Assembly: GCA_027922465.2 (NCBI GenBank)
Contig: BQMF02000218.1
Coordinates: forward strand, 434,001-498,000
DNA from: Turritopsis dohrnii
Lineage: Eukaryota; Cnidaria; Hydrozoa; Anthoathecata; Oceaniidae
Length of the DNA stretch: 64,000 nt
Reading direction: 5' to 3'
Positions 10,698 to 22,978 of this stretch are shown here, in pieces. The notes beneath the pieces are model-generated. The model was given only the letters and a program-made list of their open reading frames with translations, made no database searches and was not told where the DNA came from. The translations under genes and the position numbers were made by a program. How positions within the stretch are numbered: the first letter of the stretch is position 1; each line of letters starts with the position of its first letter.

Positions 10698-11801
10698 ATG
10701 AGAAAGTTTTTTCCATGTTTTATCGCTTTCAGTTTCGTTCGAAGTGTTAATGCCGAAACATCGTCAACGTTACTGCTGACTGTAGCAATCACAACGACTT
10801 GCTTTGGTTTTACGTTGTTAATGGTCATCTTTCATATCTTTCGAGTTATACAGAAAAGGTTTGATTCTTTGTTTTCCATTCAGTATGATTTTCATTAAGT
10901 TGGTTGATACCTCATCGAAAAAAAGAAAGAAACATATTTACCTTTTGATTTCTTATCTCTAATCTACATAAACTTACTTGAAATTTCTTAAGTAGTTTTC
11001 TTAGTCTTTCGCTTGCAGTTTAAACTACAAAAACACATACTCAATTGGCAAAAGATATAATTAACAGATATGGCTTTGCCCGCATATGTAAAGACTAGCA
11101 AAGTGTCTCTTTGAATCAGAAGTCCTGTAATATTTCTAAAAACAATTACAAAATTGAATTTTCATGCTATTTTTAAGTTTTTGTCAAAATTTGGTTGAAT
11201 AATATACATCATGACATTTAACATCTAGCGATAGATTATATTTTCGAAGGCAAGCACTACGACGCATGTCAACCTAAAGTCTGGTAATAGCATGGACAGC
11301 CACACGACTGTTCGCAAAAATTCCTAAAATACAAACACAGGGTCTGTAAAATCTCTGGTCCTTCTTTTAACTCCTTTCCTCCTCTAACTTTCACTACAGA
11401 CAAAACATCTTTTCTTTAGAAAGGAGAAAGAAGTACAAGAAACTACGAGAAATATTTCTTTAGAACATTCTATTGGCTATTACGGTGAACAGGAACAATC
11501 TGATTGGCTGAAATGGCATCGACAAAGGTATATGCGCGCTTCCCGATCATCGAGTAGCAGACCAACTAGTGGAGTATCTAGTGAATTTCCAGCCGCTTTA
11601 AACCATGTCTTGACACGAGAAAATATATTCAGAGAAGATGACGACGACGTTGATCAAGAAATAACGTCAACTAGAAGCGACGGCGACATATTTTTTATGC
11701 GTGACGAAAGATTAGAGAATGGTTTAGGGGAACATTCCAGAAGCATTCCCGTTCTTTTTCCCGAATCGTTACCAGAAAAACCAGATTGTGAATTGTATTG
11801 A
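10698..11801 (+). CDS. Two-exon small single-pass membrane protein, family unknown
   Basis: Exon 1 is 10698-10858 (donor AAAAG|GTTTGA). Exon 2 is 11420-11801 (acceptor TTCTTTAG|A). The junction completes an Arg codon and the frame stays open, giving 180 residues. The N-terminus MRKFFPCFIAFSFVRSVNA looks like a signal peptide. After only a few residues (ETSSTL) comes a membrane helix (LLTVAITTTCFGFTLLMVIF) and a basic stop-transfer HIFRVIQKRK. The remaining roughly 125 residues are cytoplasmic, Ser-rich then acidic (REDDDDVDQE), ending PEKPDCELY. It could act as a small adaptor or be endocytosed through tail motifs, but no function can be assigned. Phase agreement supports the model. Confidence 0.6.
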
Positions 11802-13042
11802 TACCCAAATCATAAACGATACGAACACGAGGCTGTTTCGGATTTGTTCATAGGAGTTAAAGTTTCTAGAAATACAACATCATCTTTAATTCTTGTATTC
11901 TATGTATTTATTTATTGGTTATTTTTCTTTCTATTGGTTATCCTAGCAAACAAGTAGACTTAAAACCCTTGGAGAATTACAATGACAAAACGACGATTAA
12001 GCAACGTTTTAAACATAGGATTCTAATTTTTCCACAGATGGTAATCTGACTAAACAACTTCCCATGGCCCCTTAAGCAACTGCTGTTACAAAGGAATGAT
12101 GCGCTACATCAAAATCACCAAAATAAGAGATCAAATCAACCATTACAAAAGCGTTGCAATTCAATTACATTTTTATTGTACCTGACAAAACGTCGTTTGT
12201 GTATTGTCAGCTTTTCATAATCATAACTTGTCCTGACTAAAATACACTGCTGAACAAAATAAATCACAAACTTTGACATTTTTAGAACAAAAATCCCTTA
12301 AATTCACTTTTCTCTTTTCTCGCTGTAACTTTTGATTTTGCAGTACAAAAATACTGAAATTTTGTGTTCTGATTAGATCAGTCTTTCTTTGACCACATAA
12401 TAAAGAAGTTTCCAACATATTTTCAGGAAAATATTAGAAAAGAAATCAGGATATGAATAAAATACATGACGCATTAAAAGCATATGACTGCCGAAATGTA
12501 ATCAAAGTCAAAGTAATTGCACGTATTTTTTAAAACAGTACTGAGATTTGGTAAGAAAAAATTCAGAGACCAGTATTGACATTCAATACAACTTGTTGTA
12601 ATGCAGTCTGATTTTGTTGGTTTTACCTGATTGTATACGATACATTTGAGTCATTTAACATCTTCTGTGTTAACTCTAGGGATGACTGCTTGCTCGTACA
12701 GTGGAATATAAAGGTTTTCTTTTATAAAATTCAATGAAGACACTTCAGTACTGAAATACTGGCAATGTATAAGACAAATCATTCGTTCAAACCATACCTT
12801 TCTTATTAAAAACATACGTGTAAAAGAAGAAGGAAATGATTTTCCTTTTCTAGTCATTCAATCATTCTCCATGTTTCAACCAAGGAGCTTCAAAAACATC
12901 ACAACACTAGGTAGAAAATAAAGAAACCGTTGTGTTTTTTTATATTATACTACGATATACAAAAATGACTTCTTCCCAAACACAACACAAATAAAAATAG
13001 AAATTGATAAATAGAAATAGAAGCAGAAAAAACGTTATAATA
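11802..13042. other. 3' flank and intergenic DNA
   Basis: Likely begins with the 3' UTR of the membrane-protein gene. No further gene was seen. An AAATAAATC context near 12258 could be a polyadenylation signal. Confidence 0.4.
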
Positions 13043-14460
13043 TCAGGGTTGTATTTGACATTCGGTGGTGATTAAATTAATGTCGTCATGTTCAGCGAAC
13101 AGCCTCTTTGATCCTCTAGATCCTCTGTGACATAGCAGTTGGCATCTGAGAAGGCTAAAGTTTATTCTACATCTTATCCAATTTTTAATGATGTGGATCG
13201 GTTCGTTTCTTTTATCCGCAACCATCTCTACTAGTCTGTTGAAAAAGGTGGAGCATTCTCAAGACATACCGCCAAAGCAAGTGAAGACTAGTGTTGTGAA
13301 GCTTTCTTGGTCAATACGGTTTACTCGTTGGTTATAACTTCTTTTCTTTGATTGTTCTTTGCTTTTGTGTGATGCAGTTAGAGACTGGGATATGTAGCTT
13401 TTAGCTGTAAGGTTGAAAACCTTAACGTCAAAGTACGCTACTTGCCCCTTAACCCAGAATCCGCGTGCAACAACATCGACACAAGCATCATTTGTTGGTA
13501 TAGTTGACGGTGGTAAACCTTCTCCAGTTAGTTCTTGTAATACTGGTTCTGTTAAAACATCTTTACAGCATTCTGATAGTAACTCTGCTGTGAAATCTCT
13601 GACCTCATTGTGACGAATCGATATGAAGCCATCTTTTTGACACGTGTTCCAGTTTAAAAGGAGCACCGCAAACACAAGTTGAAGGAAGACGCTTTAATTG
13701 TATGTTATAGCGAATATAAATACTGTCCTAAAATCACTGTTTACCTAACAGAAAACCATATGTTGTAAGCCAGTTTGGTGCCCCGACTTCTAAACTAGCT
13801 TCAAAAGGGTTCTAATGCTAGCTTTGTCAGTTATTTTTGATTTTATTTCTTGCAGCAAGCCTTCGTTTCTTTTCGATTTTTCTGTTTTTAAGGTACTGCG
13901 TTGCTTGTTTGGTCAGTTTCCACTGCTTCGTCATATATTTCAACTTGATTTTTTACTTTTTTCACCATTAAACTTGCCACTGATCTCGAATTATGGTATT
14001 CATTGTCGCAACGTTCACATGGATTATAAACAGCTAACCCACCATATTTCACGGGTAGCGAGAATAATTTTCTTTCTTCATCATTGCACACGTAACCGTT
14101 AAGAATTGCTTTCAGGAAACTGCATCTAATAGCATCCTCTAAAGGCTGTAAATCAGCGAAGATATCAGACACAGTTCTAAAAAGGTACGTGAATTTATGT
14201 TGATAACCAAAAACAAAAGGTAGGCGGCGTGGGGATATGCTTTGGCTACTTGTGATAAGGTTTCGATTTCTTCCACCCATTGTCGCACAAGTTTTGAGAC
14301 ATAATTTTTTTTGCATTCGTTACTACCTTGTTGGTGGCTCCCAAATGGCGGTTACCGTCTGTGGTAATTTGAACGCCAGTACCATTAAATAATGCGACTG
14401 CTTCAGTGAGGTATTGTTCTTTCACAATTAACCAACTCTTACTAGCTTTTGAATGATAGC
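13043..14460 (-). mobile_element. Decayed retroelement, C-terminal part of a reverse-transcriptase polyprotein
   Basis: Read on the minus strand the order is an RT-tail segment near 14460-14320, then the block with GYQHKFTYLFRTV and LPVKYGGLAVYNP (14316-13888). Next comes a Cys/His segment with GFISIRHNEVRDFTAELLSE and ARGFWVKGQVAYFDVKVFN (13675-13259). Last is a distal block with NWIRCRINFSLLRCQLLCHR (13225-13060). Frame changes and a stop separate the blocks. I recognise this C-terminal architecture from RT-encoding repeats common in cnidarian genomes. The exact clade cannot be fixed without the polymerase core, which is missing. Confidence 0.7.
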
Positions 14461-14479
14461 CGATATTTGGACCATGTGT

Positions 14480-15635
14480 TACTACACTTTCCCATCATAA
14501 TCGAAGCTCTGTTTTCCTATGCCAGTCATCAGCATAGGCAACGCGTTTTGGAATCTCGTTAGTACCAGAATTTTTACGCTATTGAAGCAACGATCTGAAT
14601 CGGGAGGAAGGTGCTTCACTATGGCTGACAACGCTACCGGTAGAAGAAGAAGGATATGTCCTATCGAAGCAGCAGTTTCAAGATCTAATCTCAATACGCT
14701 ATGGATGAAAGCTGCATAGATTACCGGAGACTTGTGAATGTGGTGCAAAAGTTACGATCTCACATGCACTGTCGTGTAAGAAAGGAGGTTTCGTTTCTCT
14801 ACGGCACAACGAAGTGCATGACATTACTGCGTGTCTGCTGAAGGAGATCTGCCACGACGTGACAGTTGAACCTCAGCTTCAACCACTAACCGAAGAAAAT
14901 CTCTCACCACAATTGATCGTGACTCCTGAGGCAAGATGTGACGTCAGCGCACGAGGATTCTGGGAGAAAGGCCAGGTGGCATTTTTTGATGTAAGAGTAA
15001 AGCATTAAAGCATTAATAATCATTTATTTGGATATCCATATGTACAATGGTTCTTCATCCTATGTTTATAACAAAAAAGGTTCAATAATTTAATATATTC
15101 TAAAAAGTTAAATGCAATGTTAAAAAGAGAAACTGATACTGCGTGTCCAAGCAATAATTATCCATATAGGAGCAGTGAAAAGATAACTATTCCTAGGAGT
15201 CGCAGTAGAGTAAGTTTTTATTATTATTGTTATTACTTTCATGCACCACGGAAATGGGAAGGGAGTCACGGCTGTTCTATAACCGTCTCGGAAACCTACT
15301 CAGTTCCAAGAGAAAAATTGACTGCAACACCACCATCACCTGGTTGAGGCGAAAAGTGAATTTCGCGCTCATAAAGGCAGTCTCCTATTGCATACGTGGC
15401 AGTCGAGGACTCTGATGCAAACAACCCATCAACGAAATTCAGTGAACAAATGAGCAACGTATAAAAGAACATACAAATTATGTCATATGTATAAAAAAGT
15501 TGTTTTTTTCTTTCTTAATCTGTGAATAATTTGTTTTTAACCTGTACATAGGCCGCATACCCTGTCAACTGTGGTCCTGGGAAATTTATTTTTCTAGCTT
15601 CAAAAAAAAAAAAAAATAAATAAATAAATAAATAA
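14480..15635 (+). mobile_element. Second retroelement C-terminal fragment, opposite orientation, with 3' tail
   Basis: The plus strand carries the same protein region as the neighbouring minus-strand element. It shows HALSCKKGGFVSLRHNEVHD and ARGFWEKGQVAFFDVRVKH (about 14750-15008), then SRLFYNRLGNLL and RKVNFALIKAVSYCIRGSRG (15255-15412) after a frame break. The 3' end is an A-run with (AAAT)n at 15602-15634, typical of a non-LTR tail. It is too different from the minus-strand copy to be a recent duplicate, so two elements from related families lie back to back. Confidence 0.65.
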
Positions 15636-15896
15636 TGAAGTAACGGAAGAATACCAATGGCGTACATACTCATAGCAACAGGATCACCCTAAGTAGTACC
15701 CTGATTTGATCGATTTTCTTTCCCTCCGAATATGAAAAGGGGGGATAACAGTTGAAAATGTATGTTGAAAATTGCGGACAAATGTTATGTAACGTCACTG
15801 CACTGACTAAGCTGGCTATTGCGCATGCTTTCTTGCAGGGTTATTATGAAATATGTGACCAGTTTTCTCATCATAACGACCCACAATCATTCACTA

Positions 15897-16279
15897 GGGA
15901 GCTTTAGCAGTCGCAACGGCAACGAAGTCGGCGACGTGTTTTAAACAAAAGCTTTGTTTTCTATATGTGGAATTTGTTGAGAAAGAGTGTCTACCGCTTA
16001 TGGGGAAGATGATTACATCATTAATACGCTCTATGCCCAACGTGAAAAATCATGCTTCGAAGTTGTGTTGACAACGTAGACGCGATTATAGAGATAAGTC
16101 GTTTTCTCTTATGTAGATTTTATAGTAACTTGATAACTTTACAGTCGATATAAGTTTATAAATTGAATTCTTTCCCTACAAAAGTAAGTTCTTCAAACTT
16201 TTATTTGTTAGTAATTATTTATTTTCTTGTTTTTGCTCACGTTGTCGTCTACGTTGCCGTCGCAGTTGCTAAAGCTCTC
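15897..16279. mobile_element. 383-bp TA-flanked MITE
   Basis: The ends are inverted repeats: left GGGAGCTTTAGCAGTCGCAA, right (reverse complement) GAGAGCTTTAGCAACTGCGA. The match extends through the CGGCAACG block to about 45 bp. TA dinucleotides at 15895 and 16280 fit a target duplication. The interior has no coding frame. Confidence 0.75.
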
Positions 16280-16761
16280 TAATATTGTCTCCAAGAGAAA
16301 CACGTTACGAATAAAAAGCCTGATTTTCTGAAAACACCATGCGTCGATGTTTTTTCAGTTAGTTGCAAACAGCATGTCCTTTCTAATGTTGGCCATCAAA
16401 CTGTTATTAAGTAAACAGAAACAGAGAGTAAAACCAAACACGCTTGAAAAGTAGTGTCCAGGTAACATATTAACGTGTTGGCCATCAAATACCAGTGATT
16501 GATGTACTGCTCATGGTAAGGGTTCAAACACAGGTTAGAAGAGGTATTTTCGTACCTTTTCTCAAAAGTAATTACTTTTGGAGTTTGTAACAATGAATTC
16601 TTCCACATGAAATATACAAATCCTAAGTTTTCAACAAAAAAAAACGAGATTTCCAAATAAAATCGAAATAATGGTCCAATGGTCGTCCTCTTTCACGAAC
16701 CAACAGAACTGAAACTACACCAAAAGAATTGTGAAGATCGTGATGATGTAAAATCCATTCG

Positions 16762-19700
16762 TTATGTATCGTAATCATCATCTTCGTCGTCGTGTTTTGG
16801 TAACGACATCGTCATTTGTATCGGATTTGACGTAAGTCCAGTCGCACTGAAACAGAAGGTGATATGCATGTAAAAAGAAGATCGGTCACACACTCTCTAT
16901 GATGACTAATGTACATTTCATCACCTAGGGAAGTTGGTTTGTACGGATGGAGTAAAGGTGTTTTGCGATGGTAATCCGGTTTCAGTTATCGATTGATAGT
17001 TTTTTCCCATGATGGAGTCGATCGAATGACTGTTTTGTTGCATGCTTGAAGGGTTGGAAGAAACGGTGGATGAGATCGAGGCTGGAATAGGAAGGTTTAC
17101 ACAAGACTGTGGAATTGATGCTTGCGTTGCAGAGGGTTGCAGTTGCAGAGGGACCTTTTCATCCTGGAACAAAACAATAGTAAAAAATATATCGCATTCC
17201 AATTAGTCATTAAAATGTATATTTGAGAATGAAACATGTATCACAATAAATCCTGAAGATTTAACATGAAATAACAAATAACAATGAAAGTGTCTGTGTT
17301 GACGTCACATCGTCACATCGAAAGTTATACTTCAGTAACGATATATAAAGATTACCCTTTATATCGTTAGTGAAGTATAACTTTCGATTGCGTCAAATGC
17401 AATGTATTTCTTGTATTTCAAGGTAAACTAACTCCTTTATCATTTATTAAACGAATAATTGTTTACAGGATTGTCACTTCAACAAATAAATGTTGTTATC
17501 AATAAAAAAAAGAAAAAAGTAGGGTCTTTAAATCAGAAAAGAAAGCAAGTATACAAAACGAATACGAATACACGGGTATACTAGAATGATAATTGTGAGA
17601 AAAATTGTTGGACACACGCACTGACAAAGATAAGAATAAGAAAATACACACACACAAAAAAAAGAAACTTGGTATCAAGGATTTTCGTCACAGTTCACAC
17701 AAAATGGTTATTCAACCTCCTGCAGAAATCTTTATAAGATTCAGCTTTGCGAACATCAGCGGGCAGATCATTATATATTTTTGATCCCATAAAGAAAGCT
17801 GGCAAATTCAGTCCTTACTTTACTTTAAGTTTTAGTGAAAAATCCACGTTTCCGTTTTACCGACAATAATAGTCAAATTTATTAAAACCACTCTGATGCA
17901 ACATCAGGGAACTTTATCAGCAAAGATTTTGTGGAGGAGTGTTTGGTAGCCAACAGTAACCATGATCATCGCAGTCGTCCTGGTAACTGTTACTACAACC
18001 AACTGCAATCAAGCAAAAACTGAAAGATGACTACTGAGAAATAAAAACGTTTTGTTATCGTTTCACAACAGCGAAGTTATTCCATTGACTGTCTGTCTTG
18101 TTATCAAAAATCCTTAAAGCAAGCGCAGAAAATGTTTTGGTCATACATTCTCTTACAAGATTTTAGCATAAAAATGAAACTGTGCTGTGTTGTCTCAAGG
18201 TTTTCAGGAAAGCGTGAGATATGTAGGGTTTGTTTCGTTTTGATCCCTCTTTTTTGCATTATGATGACTTAACAAATTGATCGATTGCACTTGGGAAATT
18301 TACCATTATATAAAATTATTAATTGGATAAAACCTAATCAACTTTGTATTTTGAAGAAACAGAGATTTTCTTGTTTTACTGTCCAAAACATCAAAGAAGG
18401 AAAAATAAGAATACAATTAGACTCCCTGTGTTTTTCTTTCACTGAAAAGCCTTTTCTTAATGTTATACTCACGTCATCTGATGATCTGTCAGACACATCA
18501 TCTGATGATTCTTTCTTCTTTTTCTTTTTATCACTGCCAGGCATTCGAGGTTTTCGTCTGAAAATGAAACATCAATGAAAATGAATTATTTAAGAGGTCT
18601 TCACTGACCTATTCAATTGTGTGCAAAGCGAAAATTTACAAAGGGAAAATTTAATTTCGAAAAACAACAAAATTTGGCTCACGAGACAAAATTGCAGCAA
18701 AAATACAAAATCAAATTAAAATGGTCATATCAGGCATAATACAAGATAGGTCATGCATTCTGTAAGCCAATCAGTAAAAATGTGTCTTGTGTATTCATTT
18801 AATAATTTCAGCCCGTTAGATGTATCAAAATCTAAATCTGAATCATAATGTTGTTAATTCAAGCTGCAAATCACAAAAATATGAATCCTAAAACATACGT
18901 TTTCTTAGGTTTATCTAGTTGCTCGCCACCTTCTTCTTCTTCCTGTGTGGAAATATCAGCTATGTTTGCAACCAAATCTTTCAGAAAGTCAAATTTCTTC
19001 TCTCCTTCAATGCAGTGTTTTCTAGAACAAAAGAATTTCAAATAAGAACAATTAAAACTATTAAAATAGATTGTCAGGTGGATGGATAAAATTGCGATAC
19101 TTGAAAGGATGGGGTATTCATATCTAAGAGACAGTTTATCTGGACAGGAATAATGAGAGACTTGTTTTTTTATGTTCTGCTTGTATCCATAACATACAAT
19201 AACATACAAATGAGCTGTCGTCATTGTTTTTGCCTTTCTTTCATTTGTATACTGCGCTGTAGTTTCAATAAGAGATTGTAGAAATATCTCCAGGGAACGA
19301 GCTTTCAGTTTTAGGAATGTTAAGGAAGCTATTTTGTAGTATAAATAAGTAAAAATAAGAGTATAAGTATAATATAAGTATAATATAAGTATAAATAAGA
19401 AAACTTGTTTTTATACATCTTACTTGATAATGGAATAAATCCGAAAAGCTTCGTAAAGAAACTTTGTTGCTGTTTTAATTTTATTTAGCTCATATTTTAC
19501 ATGGCATAATGGATACAAGCTATTTTACTACATTATACTGATTAATTTAAAATTTCAACAAAACAATAAGAATTAAAACCAACGGTTGAATGAAATGGAA
19601 AGGATACAGATAATAACAGGGACAGCAGCAGCAACTTTTCCAATCTCTTCATCAGTCTGCATGATTTTCTTGATCCGTGCCTTAAATGAAAATAAAAGTT

Positions 19701-20816
19701 TCCAATTTTAAAGTTGAAAAGATATGGGTAATAGATTCTATAATAGCAGCCAAAAAACACTTTTGGTTCTTATTGCCATGTCATTTTATGATCTTAAATT
19801 TAAATTAAGCCTATATTAACTCAAAGTTAGCACAAAAACAACTGGTCACACAGAATAGATTTCCAAGTTTCCAATGTTTTCGGTGACTTATAAACTAGAA
19901 CCCAAGCAAAATCTATTTAGTTCATAGTTGCACATTTTAAGAAACTTTGTTTATGATAATCCTTTGTAGGGTAACATAAAGTTAGATATATACAACTGCA
20001 GCTCCATCTTGGCCCTAATTAAAAACGTATCTTTTTTAGTTGTCACTTTTCATGCTATACACACTCTTTTTTACAAGAATAGTACAGGAGACTCAGCTTT
20101 CGCCAAAAAATAAAAACAAAATAGAAGCAACCTGTGGTTCAATATCTTCTTAAGAATAGCCAGAGCCTGAATTTTCTTGGAAAAAATATTAATTTCATTT
20201 GAAGTTACAGAAAGTTTCAACGCCAATTTCATTTCGTTTTTACAAGTGCAACATATGTGTGACCCTTATGTTCTAACAATATTTATTGAAGGACTGAACA
20301 TTCATGAATGAGAAACAATTGATATAATTTTCAATTAATATTTTAATAATAATGTCTTGAAAACATTGCCAAAGATTATCATAATTAATTTGGCACTTCT
20401 CATAAACTGATTGAAATCACCCCATGACCAATATTTTTGTTTTCCAGGAAAGATTATTCAGTTTTTTTTCTGGAACTATAAGATTAGGTAATTTTGCACT
20501 GAAATAGCGTAAGGATATGATAAGAGACTAACATAATGTTTAAGTATCTCTTATTTTCAAAGTTATTCTTAAAATAGTGAAAAAATTGATTGAAGTCACA
20601 TGTAGGAACTGCATTCCGCCTTTAGGGAAGGTCATCTGATCAATCTCGCACACAAACAGCAACGATTGATGGCTACACAAATTATTTATACTGTTTCATG
20701 GTTTTGAGCTAAACACCGTAAAATGCGGCATTGTTTATACTTGCACTATAAGAATCTCCAAAAATGTCACTCACTGGGGGAAATCGAGCTTCGTATTTTC
20801 TTTTCTTGGAGGGCAT
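16762..20816 (-). CDS. DRAP1: Dr1-associated corepressor, NC2-alpha subunit (seven exons)
   Basis: Exons in order: 20775-20816, 19608-19680, 19208-19301, 18899-19021, 18473-18557, 16925-17163 and 16762-16846. The total is 741 nt and 246 residues. Every junction is GT/AG and phases agree. The protein starts [14 protein letters not shown]. The H2A-like histone fold follows in exons 2-4 ([41 protein letters not shown]). Next come a Lys-rich and Ser/Asp-rich segment, a Gln/Ser-rich middle and an acidic DDEDDDYDT end, all as in animal DRAP1. NC2-alpha pairs with NC2-beta (Dr1), clamps TBP on DNA and blocks TFIIA/TFIIB entry, so this is a nuclear regulator of Pol II initiation. The first coding exon is only 42 nt. 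Confidence 0.95.
17317..17388. repeat. Long near-perfect hairpin in DRAP1 intron 5
   Basis: The left arm ATCGAAAGTTATACTTCAGT continues through AACGATATA. The right arm is its reverse complement with one or two mismatches, and the loop is only about 5 nt. It would form a strong stem of about 33 bp in DNA or in the intronic transcript. It is probably a foldback MITE. Confidence 0.6.
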
Positions 20817-22804
20817 TTTCTCTTGCAATGGAATTGCTTCTTTCTTTCTTTTTCAGATGTTTTTCAGTTTTGTTTTTTTTCTTTTCAGAAAAAACCGTGG
20901 TCCTTGATACTTCGTCAGCAGCGTTAGCGTAACAGGAATCCACACAAACTGCTGACCAGGTTCCCTCATACCTCCTGACTCAATCTTGAGTTTCTTTGCG
21001 ATGATCGAGTTCGAAATCCCACCATCCATCTCTCAATAGTGGGACTCATTGTTAACCAGTTGTAAAAATATCACAACAGAAATGTTAGTGTATGAGCGAA
21101 CCAGTTGTTTGACTTTTAAAATTAACATTATACTCTTTACACATCGAATTAAAAAGATATTAAATGATCAGTCAGTCCAGGGACATCCCTGGTCAGTCAC
21201 AAACTCTTCGATTTTCTCTTCAGAAATCCTTCTAAAACCCTGGCATAAGGTAAAAGAGTATTTCTCGATACAACGAGTTTCTTTGAATCGTGTTCACTTA
21301 TTGTTGTAGTCTTACCTTTTATTTCTTGTGTATCATCACCCAGCCTCGTCCCCAGGGCTTGTGTATCATCACCTCTTTGGCATAATTTTGACTGTTTTTC
21401 TAGCTAATATCGCTCGCTAATAAATTAAATGTCTTTCATCCTGTCAAAAAAGCTTCAAAAGTCATTTCCATGTCCCGCGAACGACACCAACGGTGAAGTG
21501 ACATAAACTATGACGAAATTAACAACACACCCCTGCTAATTCAGAAGTTTACTCGCTTCCTCCTGTTAGAACAATGATGGCGTACAAAATTAACCACACG
21601 AAGAAGCTAAATATGAATTCCCGTTTAACGCCAGATTAATTTATGTCTGGCCAAACCAAAGTATTAATTCGGCTTTGCAACTTTACAGCTTGTCTCGTTG
21701 TTACTAAGACGAGAAAATAACCAGTAGCAACGACATGTAACCCAGTTGCAAACTTACAAAAAGGAAGCTAAAATTAGACCAAGGACGTCAATATATGGGG
21801 AAATTTAAGTACTGAATTATTTTTGTCTTGATCACCTTTACAGAATTTCACAAAATTTTTGCAAATTAGACCTTTGAAACAAATAGCTAACAAAAAGAGG
21901 AATCTTTAAACAGCACTTATTATAGATGATGTCATCATTTGGATAATTTTTGCTACTGAACTGCTTTTTCCATCATTATCACGTGAAAATCTGTGTCTGA
22001 AAATCTGCAAGCGTGTTTTCGAGATATCATTTGCTGTGTTAAGATATCCAATAACATTGTCTTAATCAAATTTGCATGAAAAAGAAAATCTTTGCAGAAA
22101 CTGTCAGAAAAATACTGACAGTTAACGCGAAAAATATCATCTTTTCCCCTTCCCTTCATAAAAATACTGACAGTTAACGCGAAAAATATCATCTTTTCCC
22201 CTTCTCGTCAGACTTTCTGACACCGACGCTAAAATTAATTTCGCGGTAATTCTGAGCGCCTGGTTGAGGACTAAGCTTTACTAAATATCCTTCTTTGTCA
22301 AACAATATAGAAAACGTCAGACCTTAGTAGTAATGTTGCTTAAAATATGAACTTTTTTTAGTAGTAGTGTTGCTTAATTTGTTGCTAAGAATTAATTGAA
22401 AAAATATGTGTTTCCAGTCTTGAAAATCTTTGTGTAAGCTTAAGTATTTAAGTATAAAGTGTAGCACACAGTACTGCAACCTAGTGTAACCACCTAGTGT
22501 GGCAATTTTAAGAAATGTGCTGTAGGCTATTCTAGTGCATTACTTCAAAATTTCATGTTGTTAATTTATGTAAGATCATTGTAGTACTGTTGCTTAACTT
22601 TTTGAGAAAATAATATGGACACAGTTTGAAGCAACAAAGCCGATACAACACTGTGCACAACAAAATGGGTTGGTAGACAAAAAATATCTTTCTCCATTGA
22701 TTATATCTGGGCGATATTTATATTTACCTCGAAAACCTGGACTCGAGAATTTCTCATTTTTTATAAAGACGACAGAAACGTTCCCGCTAACTCAAACAAA
22801 AATA
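20817..22804. other. Intergenic region between DRAP1 and the Polinton
   Basis: It begins with the DRAP1 upstream region (divergent from it, minus-strand promoter side). No further gene was found. It contains a short duplicated segment at 21320-21380 (TGTGTATCATCACC twice) and the 44-bp direct repeat listed separately. Confidence 0.4.
22108..22205. repeat. 44-bp direct repeat, two copies
   Basis: The block AAAATACTGACAGTTAACGC, continuing through GAAAAATATCATCTTTTCCC, occurs at 22108 and again 52 bp later. The copies are almost identical. Confidence 0.7.
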
Positions 22805-22810
22805 ACAAAA
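22805..22810. repeat. Target-site duplication, left (ACAAAA)
   Basis: ACAAAA directly precedes the left inverted repeat. The same six bases directly follow the right inverted repeat at 34971. A 6-bp duplication is the hallmark length for Polinton/Maverick insertion. Confidence 0.85.
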
Positions 22811-22876
22811 AGTAGATATAAAGTGACAGTTCTACATCACCTCTGACGTCACAACCTCACGAACCAATCAGCGTTG
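22811..22876 (+). repeat. Polinton terminal inverted repeat, left (66 bp)
   Basis: Starts AGTAGATATAAAGTGACAGT and ends CCAATCAGCGTTG. It matches the reverse complement of 34905-34970 at 64 of 66 positions. The 5'-AG terminus fits Polintons, though the repeat is shorter than the usual 100 bp or more. Confidence 0.93.
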
Positions 22877-22978
22877 AGAATAAGAACCAATTAAATCTAA
22901 TTATTTTAATTGCTTTCACTAATAAATAGCATAAGCTCGTTTTCAAAGTTTATTCTCGCAAACCTTACAACATTCAAG

